From assembly GCA_965223955.1 (NCBI GenBank), contig OZ245029.1, positions 310,001 through 374,000 on the forward strand: DNA of 64,000 nt. The letters run 5' to 3'. Positions 1-7,298 of this stretch are shown here, in pieces. The stretch's first letter is position 1. Every line of letters begins with the position of its first letter. This DNA is from Bin75 sp965223955. Its GTDB lineage: Bacteria > Nitrospirota > Nitrospiria > Nitrospirales > UBA8639. The translations under genes and the position numbers were made by a program. Below the pieces are notes generated by a model. The model searched no databases. It was not told where the DNA came from and saw only the letters and a list, made by a program, of their open reading frames with translations.

Positions 1-399
1 TTCCGCCTCGCAGGGTTCGGCCACCGCGTCTACAAACACTATGACCCCCGGGCCAAAATTTTAAAACGGGCCTGCGAGCAAGTTCTGGATGTCCTCGGCA
101 TGCACGATCCGTTGCTCGAAATCGCCAAACGCCTGGAAGACGCCGCCCTCAAGGATGACTTTTTCGTCTCGAACAAATTGTATCCCAACGTCGATTTTTA
201 CAGCGGGATGATTTACAAGGCGATCGGGTTCCCCGTGAACATGTTCACGGTCGTGTTTGCAATCGGCCGATTACCGGGATGGATCGCCCATTGGCGGGAA
301 ATGATGCAGGAACCCCACGTCAAGATCGGCAGGCCTCGACAATTGTATACCGGCCCCTCCTACACCGATTACGTTCCCATGGATCAAAGAAAAGAATAA
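1..399 (+). CDS. gltA: Citrate synthase, C-terminal part (truncated by window edge)
   Basis: This is the C-terminal ~132 residues of citrate synthase, which condenses oxaloacetate with acetyl-CoA in the cytoplasm. The reading frame is open from base 1. It contains the family signature GFGHRVYKHYDPRA (residues 5-18 of the visible part), which includes the arginine and histidine region around the active site. FYSGMIYKAIGFP and the FAIGRLPGWIAHW segment, which ends near the catalytic C-terminal region, also match the family. The protein ends in a polar tail typical of type I or hexameric citrate synthases. It is convergent with lemA, with only about 20 bases between the two stop codons. The N-terminus lies outside the window. 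The fit to the family is very good, although 2-methylcitrate synthase cannot be excluded from this portion alone. Confidence 0.93.
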   Translation, partial: FRLAGFGHRVYKHYDPRAKILKRACEQVLDVLGMHDPLLEIAKRLEDAALKDDFFVSNKLYPNVDFYSGMIYKAIGFPVNMFTVVFAIGRLPGWIAHWREMMQEPHVKIGRPRQLYTGPSYTDYVPMDQRKE

Positions 400-420
400 T
401 GACGGGGGCCGATTGCGATT

Positions 421-993
421 CTAGAATGCCACTTTGGGCGTGGCTCGGGCTTCTTCTCCTATTTCGAAGTATTCGGCTTGTCCGACTCCGGCCAGCCCCG
501 CATAGAGTCTCCCCAGCAATTTCCGGATAAAGGTGTTCAGGACCCGAACGCTATCGTTATACCGTTTTCGTTCGACCGCCAATCGATTCTCCGTCCCTTC
601 GAGTTGGTCCTGGAGCTTTAAAAACGATTGATCGGATTTGAGTTGGGGATAGGCTTCCCGCAAGACCAACAGCCGCGAGAGCGCCGACTCGAACCCGCTC
701 GCCGCGCGGGCTTTCTCATTAACCGATTGCGCCTGAAAATAGGATTTGCGTGCATTGGCGACCCCCAAATAAATCTTCTCTTCCTGGCTCGCCACCCCTT
801 TGACGGTATTGACCAGATTGGGGATTAATTCAAACCGCCGTTGCAATTGATTTTCCACCTGTGCCCATTGGCTCTTCACCGCTTCATCCATTTCAATGGC
901 CTGGTTATATCCGGAATAGACACAGCCACCAAGCATCAGGATCAGGAGGAGCAACCCTCCAAAGACCATGAGTAATATGCGTCCAGCGCTCAT
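421..993 (-). CDS. lemA: LemA family protein
   Basis: This is a 190-residue LemA-family protein. An N-terminal hydrophobic segment (residues 5-25) includes GGCVYSG, which looks like a lipobox or a membrane anchor. A mostly helical domain follows, with the family motif RRFELIPNLVNTVKG (about residues 53-67), then LREAYPQLKSDQSFLKLQDQ and the RYNDSVRVLNTFIRK region. LemA proteins are membrane-anchored helical proteins of unclear biochemical role. They are very often encoded beside TPM-domain proteins, as here, where the TPM gene lies 51 bases upstream. A purine-rich GGAGGG sits a few bases before the ATG. The three leftward genes from 2603 to 421 probably form one operon. Confidence 0.93.
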   Translation of the reverse strand: MSAGRILLMVFGGLLLLILMLGGCVYSGYNQAIEMDEAVKSQWAQVENQLQRRFELIPNLVNTVKGVASQEEKIYLGVANARKSYFQAQSVNEKARAASGFESALSRLLVLREAYPQLKSDQSFLKLQDQLEGTENRLAVERKRYNDSVRVLNTFIRKLLGRLYAGLAGVGQAEYFEIGEEARATPKVAF

Positions 994-1044
994 GATTGTT
1001 TCCCTCCGTTACGTATGCCGTATTCGACGCAGGCAACCGCCTCG

Positions 1045-1872
1045 CTACCAACCCGCGCCGCCCCCGCCCCCACCGAAGCCTCCACCCCCGCCGAACGATC
1101 CGCCGAAACCTCCCCCGAATCCGCCGCCAAACCCGCCGCTTGATACGCCCCACGGGCTTCTCCCCGTGACGCCACCCAAGGCGCTGCCGAGCAACATGCC
1201 TCCGACCAATCCTCCGACCATGCCTCCGCCACCCCAGGTGGAATAATGCCGGCGACGGCGACGCATGTTGGAAAACAACATGAACAGGAAAAATAACGGG
1301 ATGAGCAACGATCCCAGGACCGAACCGCCTCTCCCACCACCCCGGCCCGGCCGATAGCGGTGTTGAGGAATGCCGGTGAGCTTGACCCGTTGGGAGTCCG
1401 CGACTTGATTGGCCGTCACGACCGCCAATTGGAAAAGACCTTGGGAATATTGGGCCTGTTTAAAGAATTGGGAGGCCACCGCACGGGACGCCGAGCCCGC
1501 CCACGAATCGGGCAGCGCACCTTCCAATCCATAGCCCGTATGAATTCGGACCTTTCGCTCCTTAAGGGCCAACGCGATCAGGGCGCCGTTGTCTTTCCCT
1601 TTTCGGCCAAGCTTCCATGCTTCGGCGTGCCGCTGGGCAAAACCGAACATGTCCTCTCCTTCTGTGGATTGAACGGTCAGCACTTTCACCTGCGCCGTGG
1701 TTTTCTGTTCAAGTTCGCGAAGCCAGCCCTCCAACTGCCGCTCGATTCCGGGATCGATGATTCCGGCGTTGTCCACGACGTAGGTACCGGGGTCCGGCAC
1801 AAACACCTCGCCCCAGCTCAAAGCGGGCAGGCACAGCAGAACCACGATGGCGAACACGGATTTCATGCCCAT
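1045..1872 (-). CDS. TPM-domain (YgcG-like) membrane protein
   Basis: This 275-residue protein has a signal peptide (about residues 1-21, ending ALSWGE). A TPM domain (residues ~25-165) follows, with the family pattern YVVDNAGIIDPGIERQLE, then ALIALALKERKVRIHTGYGLEG. There is one membrane segment (about residues 185-200, LIPLFFLFMLF), an Arg-rich stop-transfer stretch and a long Gly-rich tail made of GGGFGG repeats. TPM domains are found in photosystem II repair proteins and in many bacterial envelope proteins. Phosphatase activity has been reported for some plant members. The neighbouring LemA and the shared orientation suggest an envelope complex. Either ATG of the doublet at 1872 or 1866 could be the start, since neither has a strong ribosome site. 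Confidence 0.9.
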   Translation of the reverse strand: MGMKSVFAIVVLLCLPALSWGEVFVPDPGTYVVDNAGIIDPGIERQLEGWLRELEQKTTAQVKVLTVQSTEGEDMFGFAQRHAEAWKLGRKGKDNGALIALALKERKVRIHTGYGLEGALPDSWAGSASRAVASQFFKQAQYSQGLFQLAVVTANQVADSQRVKLTGIPQHRYRPGRGGGRGGSVLGSLLIPLFFLFMLFSNMRRRRRHYSTWGGGGMVGGLVGGMLLGSALGGVTGRSPWGVSSGGFGGGFGGGFGGSFGGGGGFGGGGGGAGW

Positions 1873-1877
1873 GGTCG

Positions 1878-2603
1878 TTACCAGCGATCAGCCAAGGTTT
1901 TCAATCCATCGATTTCATCATAGAGTTGCGTAAAATCATTCCAGTCATGCCGGCGGTTTTCTTGCAGCGCCGCACGAATTCCGGGAAAGGATCGATCGGT
2001 TTCCTGCTCAACCCGGCCGACGACTTCAATCGCCGACAGATAGTCGTATTGTTCATGAAGCCACAGTAATCCGCGGAGAGTGCGGATCAACCGTTCGGCA
2101 ATATCGCCTTCCATGGCCCCAAAGAGTTTTTCACGACCCGCGGCCGCCAGGAGGCCCTGACGCATGCCGATCAGGATGGTTTTCAACTCACGCTCACATT
2201 GCAGCCGAACGTGACGTTCCTCAAACGAAAGATCCGCAAAATAGTCGGTGCCGACGAAACACACGTGGCATTGCTGAATCTCCAAAAATTCCAACGGGAA
2301 AGTATCCAGGGAGCCGGCAATGTAGACAGGCGTCATGATCAGGGGAGCGGCAATTTTGGCTTTTCCAAGTTTGATCCCGTCTTTGGACAGCTCCCGGAGC
2401 ATTGCCAGATCAATCGTTTCCAGGACAAGGACACTGCGTGCGGTATGCCGCGCCGGATCAAAGCCGGACGTGGCAATAGCGCCGACACCGATAACAGCCA
2501 AACAATTGGCCCCGCCGAGCGTCTGTACTCGATCAATAAACCGCTTCATCGGCTCCTGCATGCCACTGACGACTCGTTCGAGATTCATCACGGATTGGGT
2601 CAT
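1878..2603 (-). CDS. Conserved hypothetical, possible nucleotidyltransferase-like fold
   Basis: This is a 241-residue soluble protein with no signal peptide or membrane segment. Residues ~30-120 look like an alpha/beta domain (LAVIGVGAIATSGFD, ARSVLVLETIDLAMLREL, LIMTPVYIAGSLDTFPLEFLEI). The C-terminal half is helical (ERELKTILIGMRQGLLAA, AERLIRTLRGLLWLHEQYDYL). The order of a nucleotidyltransferase-like half followed by a helical HEPN-like half resembles minimal nucleotidyltransferase proteins, but I cannot see a convincing GSx-D-x-D catalytic motif. It lies 5 bases upstream of the TPM gene and probably shares its transcript, so a role with TPM and LemA is likely. The molecular function is unknown. 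Confidence 0.75.
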   Translation of the reverse strand: MTQSVMNLERVVSGMQEPMKRFIDRVQTLGGANCLAVIGVGAIATSGFDPARHTARSVLVLETIDLAMLRELSKDGIKLGKAKIAAPLIMTPVYIAGSLDTFPLEFLEIQQCHVCFVGTDYFADLSFEERHVRLQCERELKTILIGMRQGLLAAAGREKLFGAMEGDIAERLIRTLRGLLWLHEQYDYLSAIEVVGRVEQETDRSFPGIRAALQENRRHDWNDFTQLYDEIDGLKTLADRW

Positions 2604-2881
2604 GGGGTGTGACTCCCTGGTCTAAATTTCCTTTTGTGAACGGGTAAGAAAAGAGGGCAAGCTCGAAGGCGTGTGTCCCGCTACGTTGCCACCTATCAGG
2701 CTAACGCACGAGATGAAACCTTGCAAGCGAGAAAACCGAGGTGGAGGTGGGAGGCGTGTCGCCATTTATTGTCAGACAATTTTAAAGGGCTTATACTGCG
2801 GAACTGAAAAATTGGAATCTGACCGGTCGGCCGGACAAAAAAGCCTTTCACAATTCAGGACGCATCAATGAAGTAATCGCC

Positions 2882-3865
2882 ATGGCAACGAGAGCCGTCT
2901 TTAATTACCATCTCTATCTGCCTGGTTCGGTCGCTGACCTGAAAGACCCGCAAACTGATATTCCTCGTATTGCAAAGGACAAACGGCTCCTCAAACAGAT
3001 AGAAGCGGCAGTCCAGCAAATCCCGACAACACACCGATTAGTCCAAGGAGATGCGCGGAAATTGACGTTTCTCGAAGATGAATCCATTCATTTAGTAGTG
3101 ACGTCCCCGCCGTATTGGATCTTAAAAAAATACAAGGATCACACCGACCAGCTCGGGGACATCAAAGACTATAAACATTTTCTCCGTGAACTCGATAAAG
3201 TCTGGGCGCATTGTCATCGCGTGTTGGTCCCGGGGGGGCGCTTGATTTGTGTGGTCGGCGACGTCTGTCTAGCACGAAGAAAGAACGACGGGAGACACAC
3301 GGTCGTTCCACTTCATGCCTCTATTCAAGACCACTGTCGAGAACTCGGGTATGACAACCTGGCACCAATCATCTGGCACAAGATTGCCAATGCCGTGTTT
3401 GAGGTATCGGGAAACGGTGCCGGATTCTTGGGGAAACCCTATGAACCCAATGCAGTCATCAAGAACGACATTGAGTTCATCTTGATGCAACGCAAACCGG
3501 GTGGGTACCGGAATCCGACAGTCGCAATGCGGATACTATCCGTCATCTCTAATGAAAACCACAAGCAATGGTTTCAGCCCATTTGGTCCAGCATTACCGG
3601 CGCATCGACCCGACTTCACCCAGCCCCCTACCCCGAAGAATTAGCGGCACGGTTGGTCAGGATGTTCTCCTTCGTAGGGGACACGGTGTTGGATCCGTTC
3701 ATGGGAACAGGGACCACCACGGTTGCCGCGGCCAAGTGGGGGCGCAACTCCATTGGCGTGGAGATCGACCCTTCTTATTGTGACATCGCGGAGAAACGGG
3801 TTCGCCACGCGACAGGTTCATTGTTCTCCTACGCCGAAATAAAAACGGAAATACAAAAGAAATAG
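2882..3865 (+). CDS. Site-specific DNA methyltransferase, beta-class (N4-cytosine or N6-adenine)
   Basis: This 327-residue amino-methyltransferase has its motifs in the beta order. The catalytic motif IV TSPPYW is near residue 78. The AdoMet-binding motif I, DPFMGTGTTTVAAAKWG, comes late, near residue 266, followed by NSIGVEIDPSYC. SPPY(W) is more typical of N4-cytosine enzymes but also occurs in some N6-adenine enzymes. The gene ends 3 bases before the PaeR7I-like nuclease gene, so this is the modification half of a type II system. The known XhoI/PaeR7I methyltransferases are N6-adenine enzymes. This one may therefore be a partner swap, or it may protect CTCGAG at a different base. Confidence 0.92.
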   Translation: MATRAVFNYHLYLPGSVADLKDPQTDIPRIAKDKRLLKQIEAAVQQIPTTHRLVQGDARKLTFLEDESIHLVVTSPPYWILKKYKDHTDQLGDIKDYKHFLRELDKVWAHCHRVLVPGGRLICVVGDVCLARRKNDGRHTVVPLHASIQDHCRELGYDNLAPIIWHKIANAVFEVSGNGAGFLGKPYEPNAVIKNDIEFILMQRKPGGYRNPTVAMRILSVISNENHKQWFQPIWSSITGASTRLHPAPYPEELAARLVRMFSFVGDTVLDPFMGTGTTTVAAAKWGRNSIGVEIDPSYCDIAEKRVRHATGSLFSYAEIKTEIQKK

Positions 3866-3868
3866 ACT

Positions 3869-4588
3869 ATGGAAGACCGGTTAGCGAAAGCCGTTCAATA
3901 TTTTTGGAAGGCAAGAATTCACCAGCACAAAAAACAAGGATCAAACACGGGGAAAAAGGATGCCGGCAATCGAAGTGCCGTTACTGGCGGCAAACATCTT
4001 GACGGGTTCATAAAGCTTTTGACTGAGCTACTGTCAGAGGCAGGGTTGCCTGATTCTACGATCCACACCAGAACGACTACGCTACCCGGCTATTTCAGGC
4101 CCACCAAAAATTGGGATTTACTGGTGGCTGTAGACGACCGGCTCTTAGCATCGATTGAATTCAAAGCCCATATCGGGCCGTCTTTTGGTAACAACTTCAA
4201 CAATCGCGTAGAAGAAGCGCTGGGGAACTCAACGGATCTGCTAACCGCGTACAGGGAAGGGAAATTTAAGCCATCGCAAAAGCCATGGCTCGGGTGGTTA
4301 ATGCTTTTGGAAGATACGCCGAAATCCACGTCACCCGTTAAAGTCGATGAGCCGCATTTTGAGGTATTCCCCGAATTCAAGACGACGTCATACGCCAAAC
4401 GCTACGAACTGTTTTGTAAGCGCCTGATGCGGGAGCGCTTGTATGATGGAACTTGTCTGATTTTGTCCGAAAGAAAAAACGGCCTGAAAGGAAAATTCAC
4501 GGAACCAAATCAAGAATTCAGCTTTGCGACATTTGCAGCCTCGTTGACCGCTCACGCAATGGCGTATGCCAAGATGCGGAAACAATAA
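3869..4588 (+). CDS. Type II restriction endonuclease, PaeR7I/XhoI family
   Basis: This 239-residue protein matches the PaeR7I/XhoI family along its length from memory. Shared signatures are AVTGGKHLDGF (about residue 38), TLPGYFRPTKNWDLLV (about residue 71), the catalytic stretch ASIEFKAHIGPSFGNNFNNR (about residue 95) and PHFEVFPEF. The D...(E)-x-K pattern formed by WDLLV and IEFKA is the PD-(D/E)XK active site. XhoI and PaeR7I cut CTCGAG, so the same target is predicted. The window holds several CTCGAG sequences, for example at about 58917, so protection by the adjacent methyltransferase would be needed. The length equals that of the family, and the gene follows the methyltransferase stop by 3 bases. 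Confidence 0.9.
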   Translation: MEDRLAKAVQYFWKARIHQHKKQGSNTGKKDAGNRSAVTGGKHLDGFIKLLTELLSEAGLPDSTIHTRTTTLPGYFRPTKNWDLLVAVDDRLLASIEFKAHIGPSFGNNFNNRVEEALGNSTDLLTAYREGKFKPSQKPWLGWLMLLEDTPKSTSPVKVDEPHFEVFPEFKTTSYAKRYELFCKRLMRERLYDGTCLILSERKNGLKGKFTEPNQEFSFATFAASLTAHAMAYAKMRKQ

Positions 4589-4743
4589 GACGCCGACAAG
4601 GCTATTCACCGCTGGCGATTCACTCGGAATGGCTCGGGTCAGTGGTCATCAGAGGATGCTGATTTCTTGCATATCTTCACGGTTTTTCCTAGAATGCGAA
4701 ACATCGTTTCCCAATCCCTTCCCTATTCTTGAAGAGGCACTCG

Positions 4744-5133
4744 ATGGCGACCGTCGGTCAATTGATGAGCAGCGATCTGAGCGCTATTACCGAGGACGCG
4801 ACGGTCAAACAGGCTGCCGGACAAATGCAGGACCAGCGCATTGGGTCGCTGTTGGTAAAAAAAGGAGACGATTTTTCCGGAATTATTACAGAGACCGACG
4901 TCGTCCGGGCCGTTGCCGAACGAGACGACGTGGCGGCGACTTCAGTCGTTCAGGTGATGTCCAGCCCCATTCTGACCGTTGAGAAAAAACTTTCGCCCCA
5001 CTATGCAAGAGAACTCATGGCTGACAAACGTATTCGTCACCTGGCCGTGACCGAGGACGGGAAGATCGTCGGCATTCTTTCAGCGCGTGATCTCCTGGCC
5101 TACTTTAAAACCGTGTCCAAAGAAGTTTTGTAA
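4744..5133 (+). CDS. CBS-pair domain protein
   Basis: This is a stand-alone pair of CBS domains of 129 residues. The first repeat starts at VGQLMSSDLSAITEDATVKQAA and ends GIITETDVVRAV. The second spans VVQVMSSPILTV to GKIVGILSARDLLAYF. Such proteins bind adenosyl nucleotides and act as energy sensors, usually by contacting other enzymes or channels. The ATG at 4744 is preferred to the TTG at 4729 because GAAGAGG lies six bases before it. No effector domain is attached. It is transcribed alone toward the leftward sdh genes, so its partner is not evident. Confidence 0.9.
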   Translation: MATVGQLMSSDLSAITEDATVKQAAGQMQDQRIGSLLVKKGDDFSGIITETDVVRAVAERDDVAATSVVQVMSSPILTVEKKLSPHYARELMADKRIRHLAVTEDGKIVGILSARDLLAYFKTVSKEVL

Positions 5134-5151
5134 TCCTCGACCTTCCTGCTT

Positions 5152-6033
5152 TTACGCCACGTCGAGTTTCTCCAACACCGATCTCGTGGAAACCAGATTG
5201 CGGTTCAAGCCGAGCGCCTTTGGCTCCAGTCCCATCGCCAATCCAAGCAACTGCGGCAAATGCAAAATCGGCAGGTCGATTTCTCTGCGATCGTGTTTGG
5301 CCGCCTTGGATTGAAGCCCGTCGAGGTTCAGATGGCACAAGGGGCAGGGGGTCACCATCACGTCGGCTCCATGCTCTTTTGCATCGGACGTATGATGGGC
5401 GACCATCTTCAGCGAGCCGGGTTCGTTAATGGTGATAAGCGGCATTCCGCAGCATCGGGTTTTGCCGGGGAAATCCACCACCTCGGCACCCAGCAAGGCC
5501 ATCACCGTTTCCAATGATTGTGCCCGTGCCGGCTGTTCTTCAAATCCCAGCGCCGCACTGGGCCGTTGGAGGTAGCATCCATAAAACGGGGCCGCGCGCA
5601 ACCCCGTCAACGGTCTCTTCACGGACTGCCGGATCTTTTGCTCCCCGATGTCTTCCAGGAGAATCCACACAAAATGTTTCACCGTGGTGGTGCCGTGGTA
5701 GGTGAGCCCCTCTTCAGCCAGGACCCGGTTGATGTCGTCCAAATAGCCGGGATTCGTCGCCAGGCGATGATTCGCCTGACTCATGACTCCTTGACACGTA
5801 CTGCAGATCGTCATGATGGGGAGCCCCTGTTGTTCGGCCAGGGCCATGGTATGGGCGTTCAAGATATCCCCCAAACGCAAATCTTTCTCCTGCAACACCC
5901 CTGCGCCCGTACACGACGCCGTGGTCATTTCCTCCAGGTCGATCCCCAAGCGAGGATACACCTGTTTCACGGACTGATAGAGTTCGGGACAGCCACCTTT
6001 TGAGACGCACCCGGGAAAAAACGCGTATTTCAT
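5152..6033 (-). CDS. sdhE: Succinate dehydrogenase/fumarate reductase CCG-domain subunit (non-classical SdhE, HdrB-like)
   Basis: This 293-residue protein has two cysteine-rich CCG domains. The first begins YAFFPGCVSKGGCPELYQ and continues to CTGAG and ICSTCQG. The second has PFYGCYLQRP, TRCCGMPLIT and TPCPLCHLNLDGLQ. The CX(n)CCGX(n)CXXC pattern binds an unusual [4Fe-4S] cluster in HdrB and in the E subunit of non-classical succinate:quinone reductases. It replaces the classical cytochrome b anchor, although the usual membrane-spanning helices are absent here. The start overlaps the stop of sdhB by four bases (ATGA), so translation is coupled. In an organism running the reductive TCA cycle the complex may work as a fumarate reductase, but that direction is inference. 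Confidence 0.9.
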   Translation of the reverse strand: MKYAFFPGCVSKGGCPELYQSVKQVYPRLGIDLEEMTTASCTGAGVLQEKDLRLGDILNAHTMALAEQQGLPIMTICSTCQGVMSQANHRLATNPGYLDDINRVLAEEGLTYHGTTTVKHFVWILLEDIGEQKIRQSVKRPLTGLRAAPFYGCYLQRPSAALGFEEQPARAQSLETVMALLGAEVVDFPGKTRCCGMPLITINEPGSLKMVAHHTSDAKEHGADVMVTPCPLCHLNLDGLQSKAAKHDRREIDLPILHLPQLLGLAMGLEPKALGLNRNLVSTRSVLEKLDVA

Positions 6034-6989
6034 GGTCGCTCCTTCGCTCGTTGAAACAACCGGCGGATTCGATCAACCCCCGGTATCGGCCGAAACAAGG
6101 GTCCGGATTTTGGAAGTTTGCCTCGGACCAAGGCTCGAAGGACCATCGGCAGAAAGGAGAACATCCGCCCGAGATTACCCGGCCCAAACGTTCGAACGGC
6201 CAACATGGGTTCATCCAAACGACCTTTGTGTTCGATAATATCCGCAAAGGCTTCGGTATGCCGCGAGCCACAGGTAGACGGCACGCCCTGCTCGATCCCC
6301 GTGGCACGAAGCGTCATGATGCGATCCATGGCCCCCACTTCTTTGGGGCACACTTCAATACATTCCAGACACCGCGTGCAATCCCACATGCCGCCCGGAT
6401 TATTGAGTTCTCTCAACCTCGACGAACTACTCCCGTCTCTCGGGTCCGCCACAAACCGATAGGCTTTGGCCAATGCCGCCGGGCCGACAAAATCCGCATT
6501 CACTTCCAGGGCCGCACAATCCGACACGCAAGCCCCGCACATGATGCAGCCCATGACGCCCGTCAAATGATTCATGGCGTCCGGTGGCGCGAGATACTCG
6601 CCTTCCGGTTCAGGACCCACCGGCTGGAGCCAGGGCTGAACCTGGCGGATCTTCTCCCAAAACCCGGCCATGTCCGTGACCAGGTCCTTAATCACCGGCA
6701 TATTGTTCATGGGTTCCACGTGGATCGTCTCGCCCGACGACGCCAGGGACGCCACTTTGGTTTTGCACGCCAAGGTGGCATGCCCATTGATGCGCATCCC
6801 ACAGGACCCGCAGATGGCTCCCCGGCACGAACAGCGCAAGGTAAGCGATTCATCCACGATTTCCCGAATCCTGATCAACGCATCGAGGACCGTGTCCGAC
6901 CGCTCCGTATTCAATTGGTAGTCTTCGAAATAGGGTTGTGGCAATGCCGATTCCGGATTGAAGCGACGAATGCGAAACGTGGTCAGCAT
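6030..6989 (-). CDS. sdhB: Succinate dehydrogenase/fumarate reductase iron-sulfur subunit
   Basis: This is the iron-sulfur subunit, about 319 residues. The N-terminal plant-type ferredoxin domain has the [2Fe-2S] ligands in LRCSCRGAICGSCGMRI (about residues 51-67) and the later cysteine of ATLACKT. The C-terminal ferredoxin domain has CIMCGACVSDC and CTRCLECIEVCPKEVG for the [4Fe-4S] and [3Fe-4S]-type clusters. It carries electrons from the flavoprotein SdhA toward the quinone side. The ATG at 6989 gives the usual TFRIRRFNPE start; a GTG at 7001 is an alternative. The gene lies between sdhA and sdhE but is separated from sdhA by a repeat element of about 250 bases. Confidence 0.94.
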   Translation of the reverse strand: MLTTFRIRRFNPESALPQPYFEDYQLNTERSDTVLDALIRIREIVDESLTLRCSCRGAICGSCGMRINGHATLACKTKVASLASSGETIHVEPMNNMPVIKDLVTDMAGFWEKIRQVQPWLQPVGPEPEGEYLAPPDAMNHLTGVMGCIMCGACVSDCAALEVNADFVGPAALAKAYRFVADPRDGSSSSRLRELNNPGGMWDCTRCLECIEVCPKEVGAMDRIMTLRATGIEQGVPSTCGSRHTEAFADIIEHKGRLDEPMLAVRTFGPGNLGRMFSFLPMVLRALVRGKLPKSGPLFRPIPGVDRIRRLFQRAKERP

Positions 6990-7042
6990 GGAGTCATTCA
7001 CGACGTTCTCAATACACGGCTCAAGACGCGTATGCGCCGGGA

Positions 7043-7298
7043 TTGTATGTATTCACTCATTCGTTGACAATTCCCACGTCTCCTTTCCCTTCCCCTCCTT
7101 TGTAAGGAGGGGCGAAGGGGAGGTAGAGGAGTTGCCTAAAGGGGGAATCGCGTAGGGCTCCTCCCGGGGCAGCCGCGCCAAGCCGACTCTACCCCACCTA
7201 GCCTCCCCTTACAAAGGGGAGGGAAAGAGAAGCGGAACCGCGCAGGGCTGCTCCACCTCTCTGGCATTCTGGCAACGAACGAGTGAACATCAATACAC
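7043..7298. repeat. MITE-like element copy A, between sdhA and sdhB
   Basis: The left terminal repeat is TTGTATGTATTCACTCATTC followed by GTTGACAATT (7043-7072). The right end (about 7271-7298) is an imperfect inverted copy, read on the minus strand as GTATTGATGTTCACTCGTTC. Inside is a second inverted pair: CTCCTTTGTAAGGAG at about 7098-7112 and CTCCCCTTACAAAGGGGAG at about 7204-7222. No coding sequence fits. The right terminus overlaps the sdhA stop codon. The same architecture recurs at 25161, 36823 and 59820. Confidence 0.8.

Noticed and set aside
2671..2871. Short plus-strand frame upstream of the type II methyltransferase gene
   Set aside because: It has no ribosome site and a composition like non-coding DNA. 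The interval probably holds the promoter of the R-M genes.
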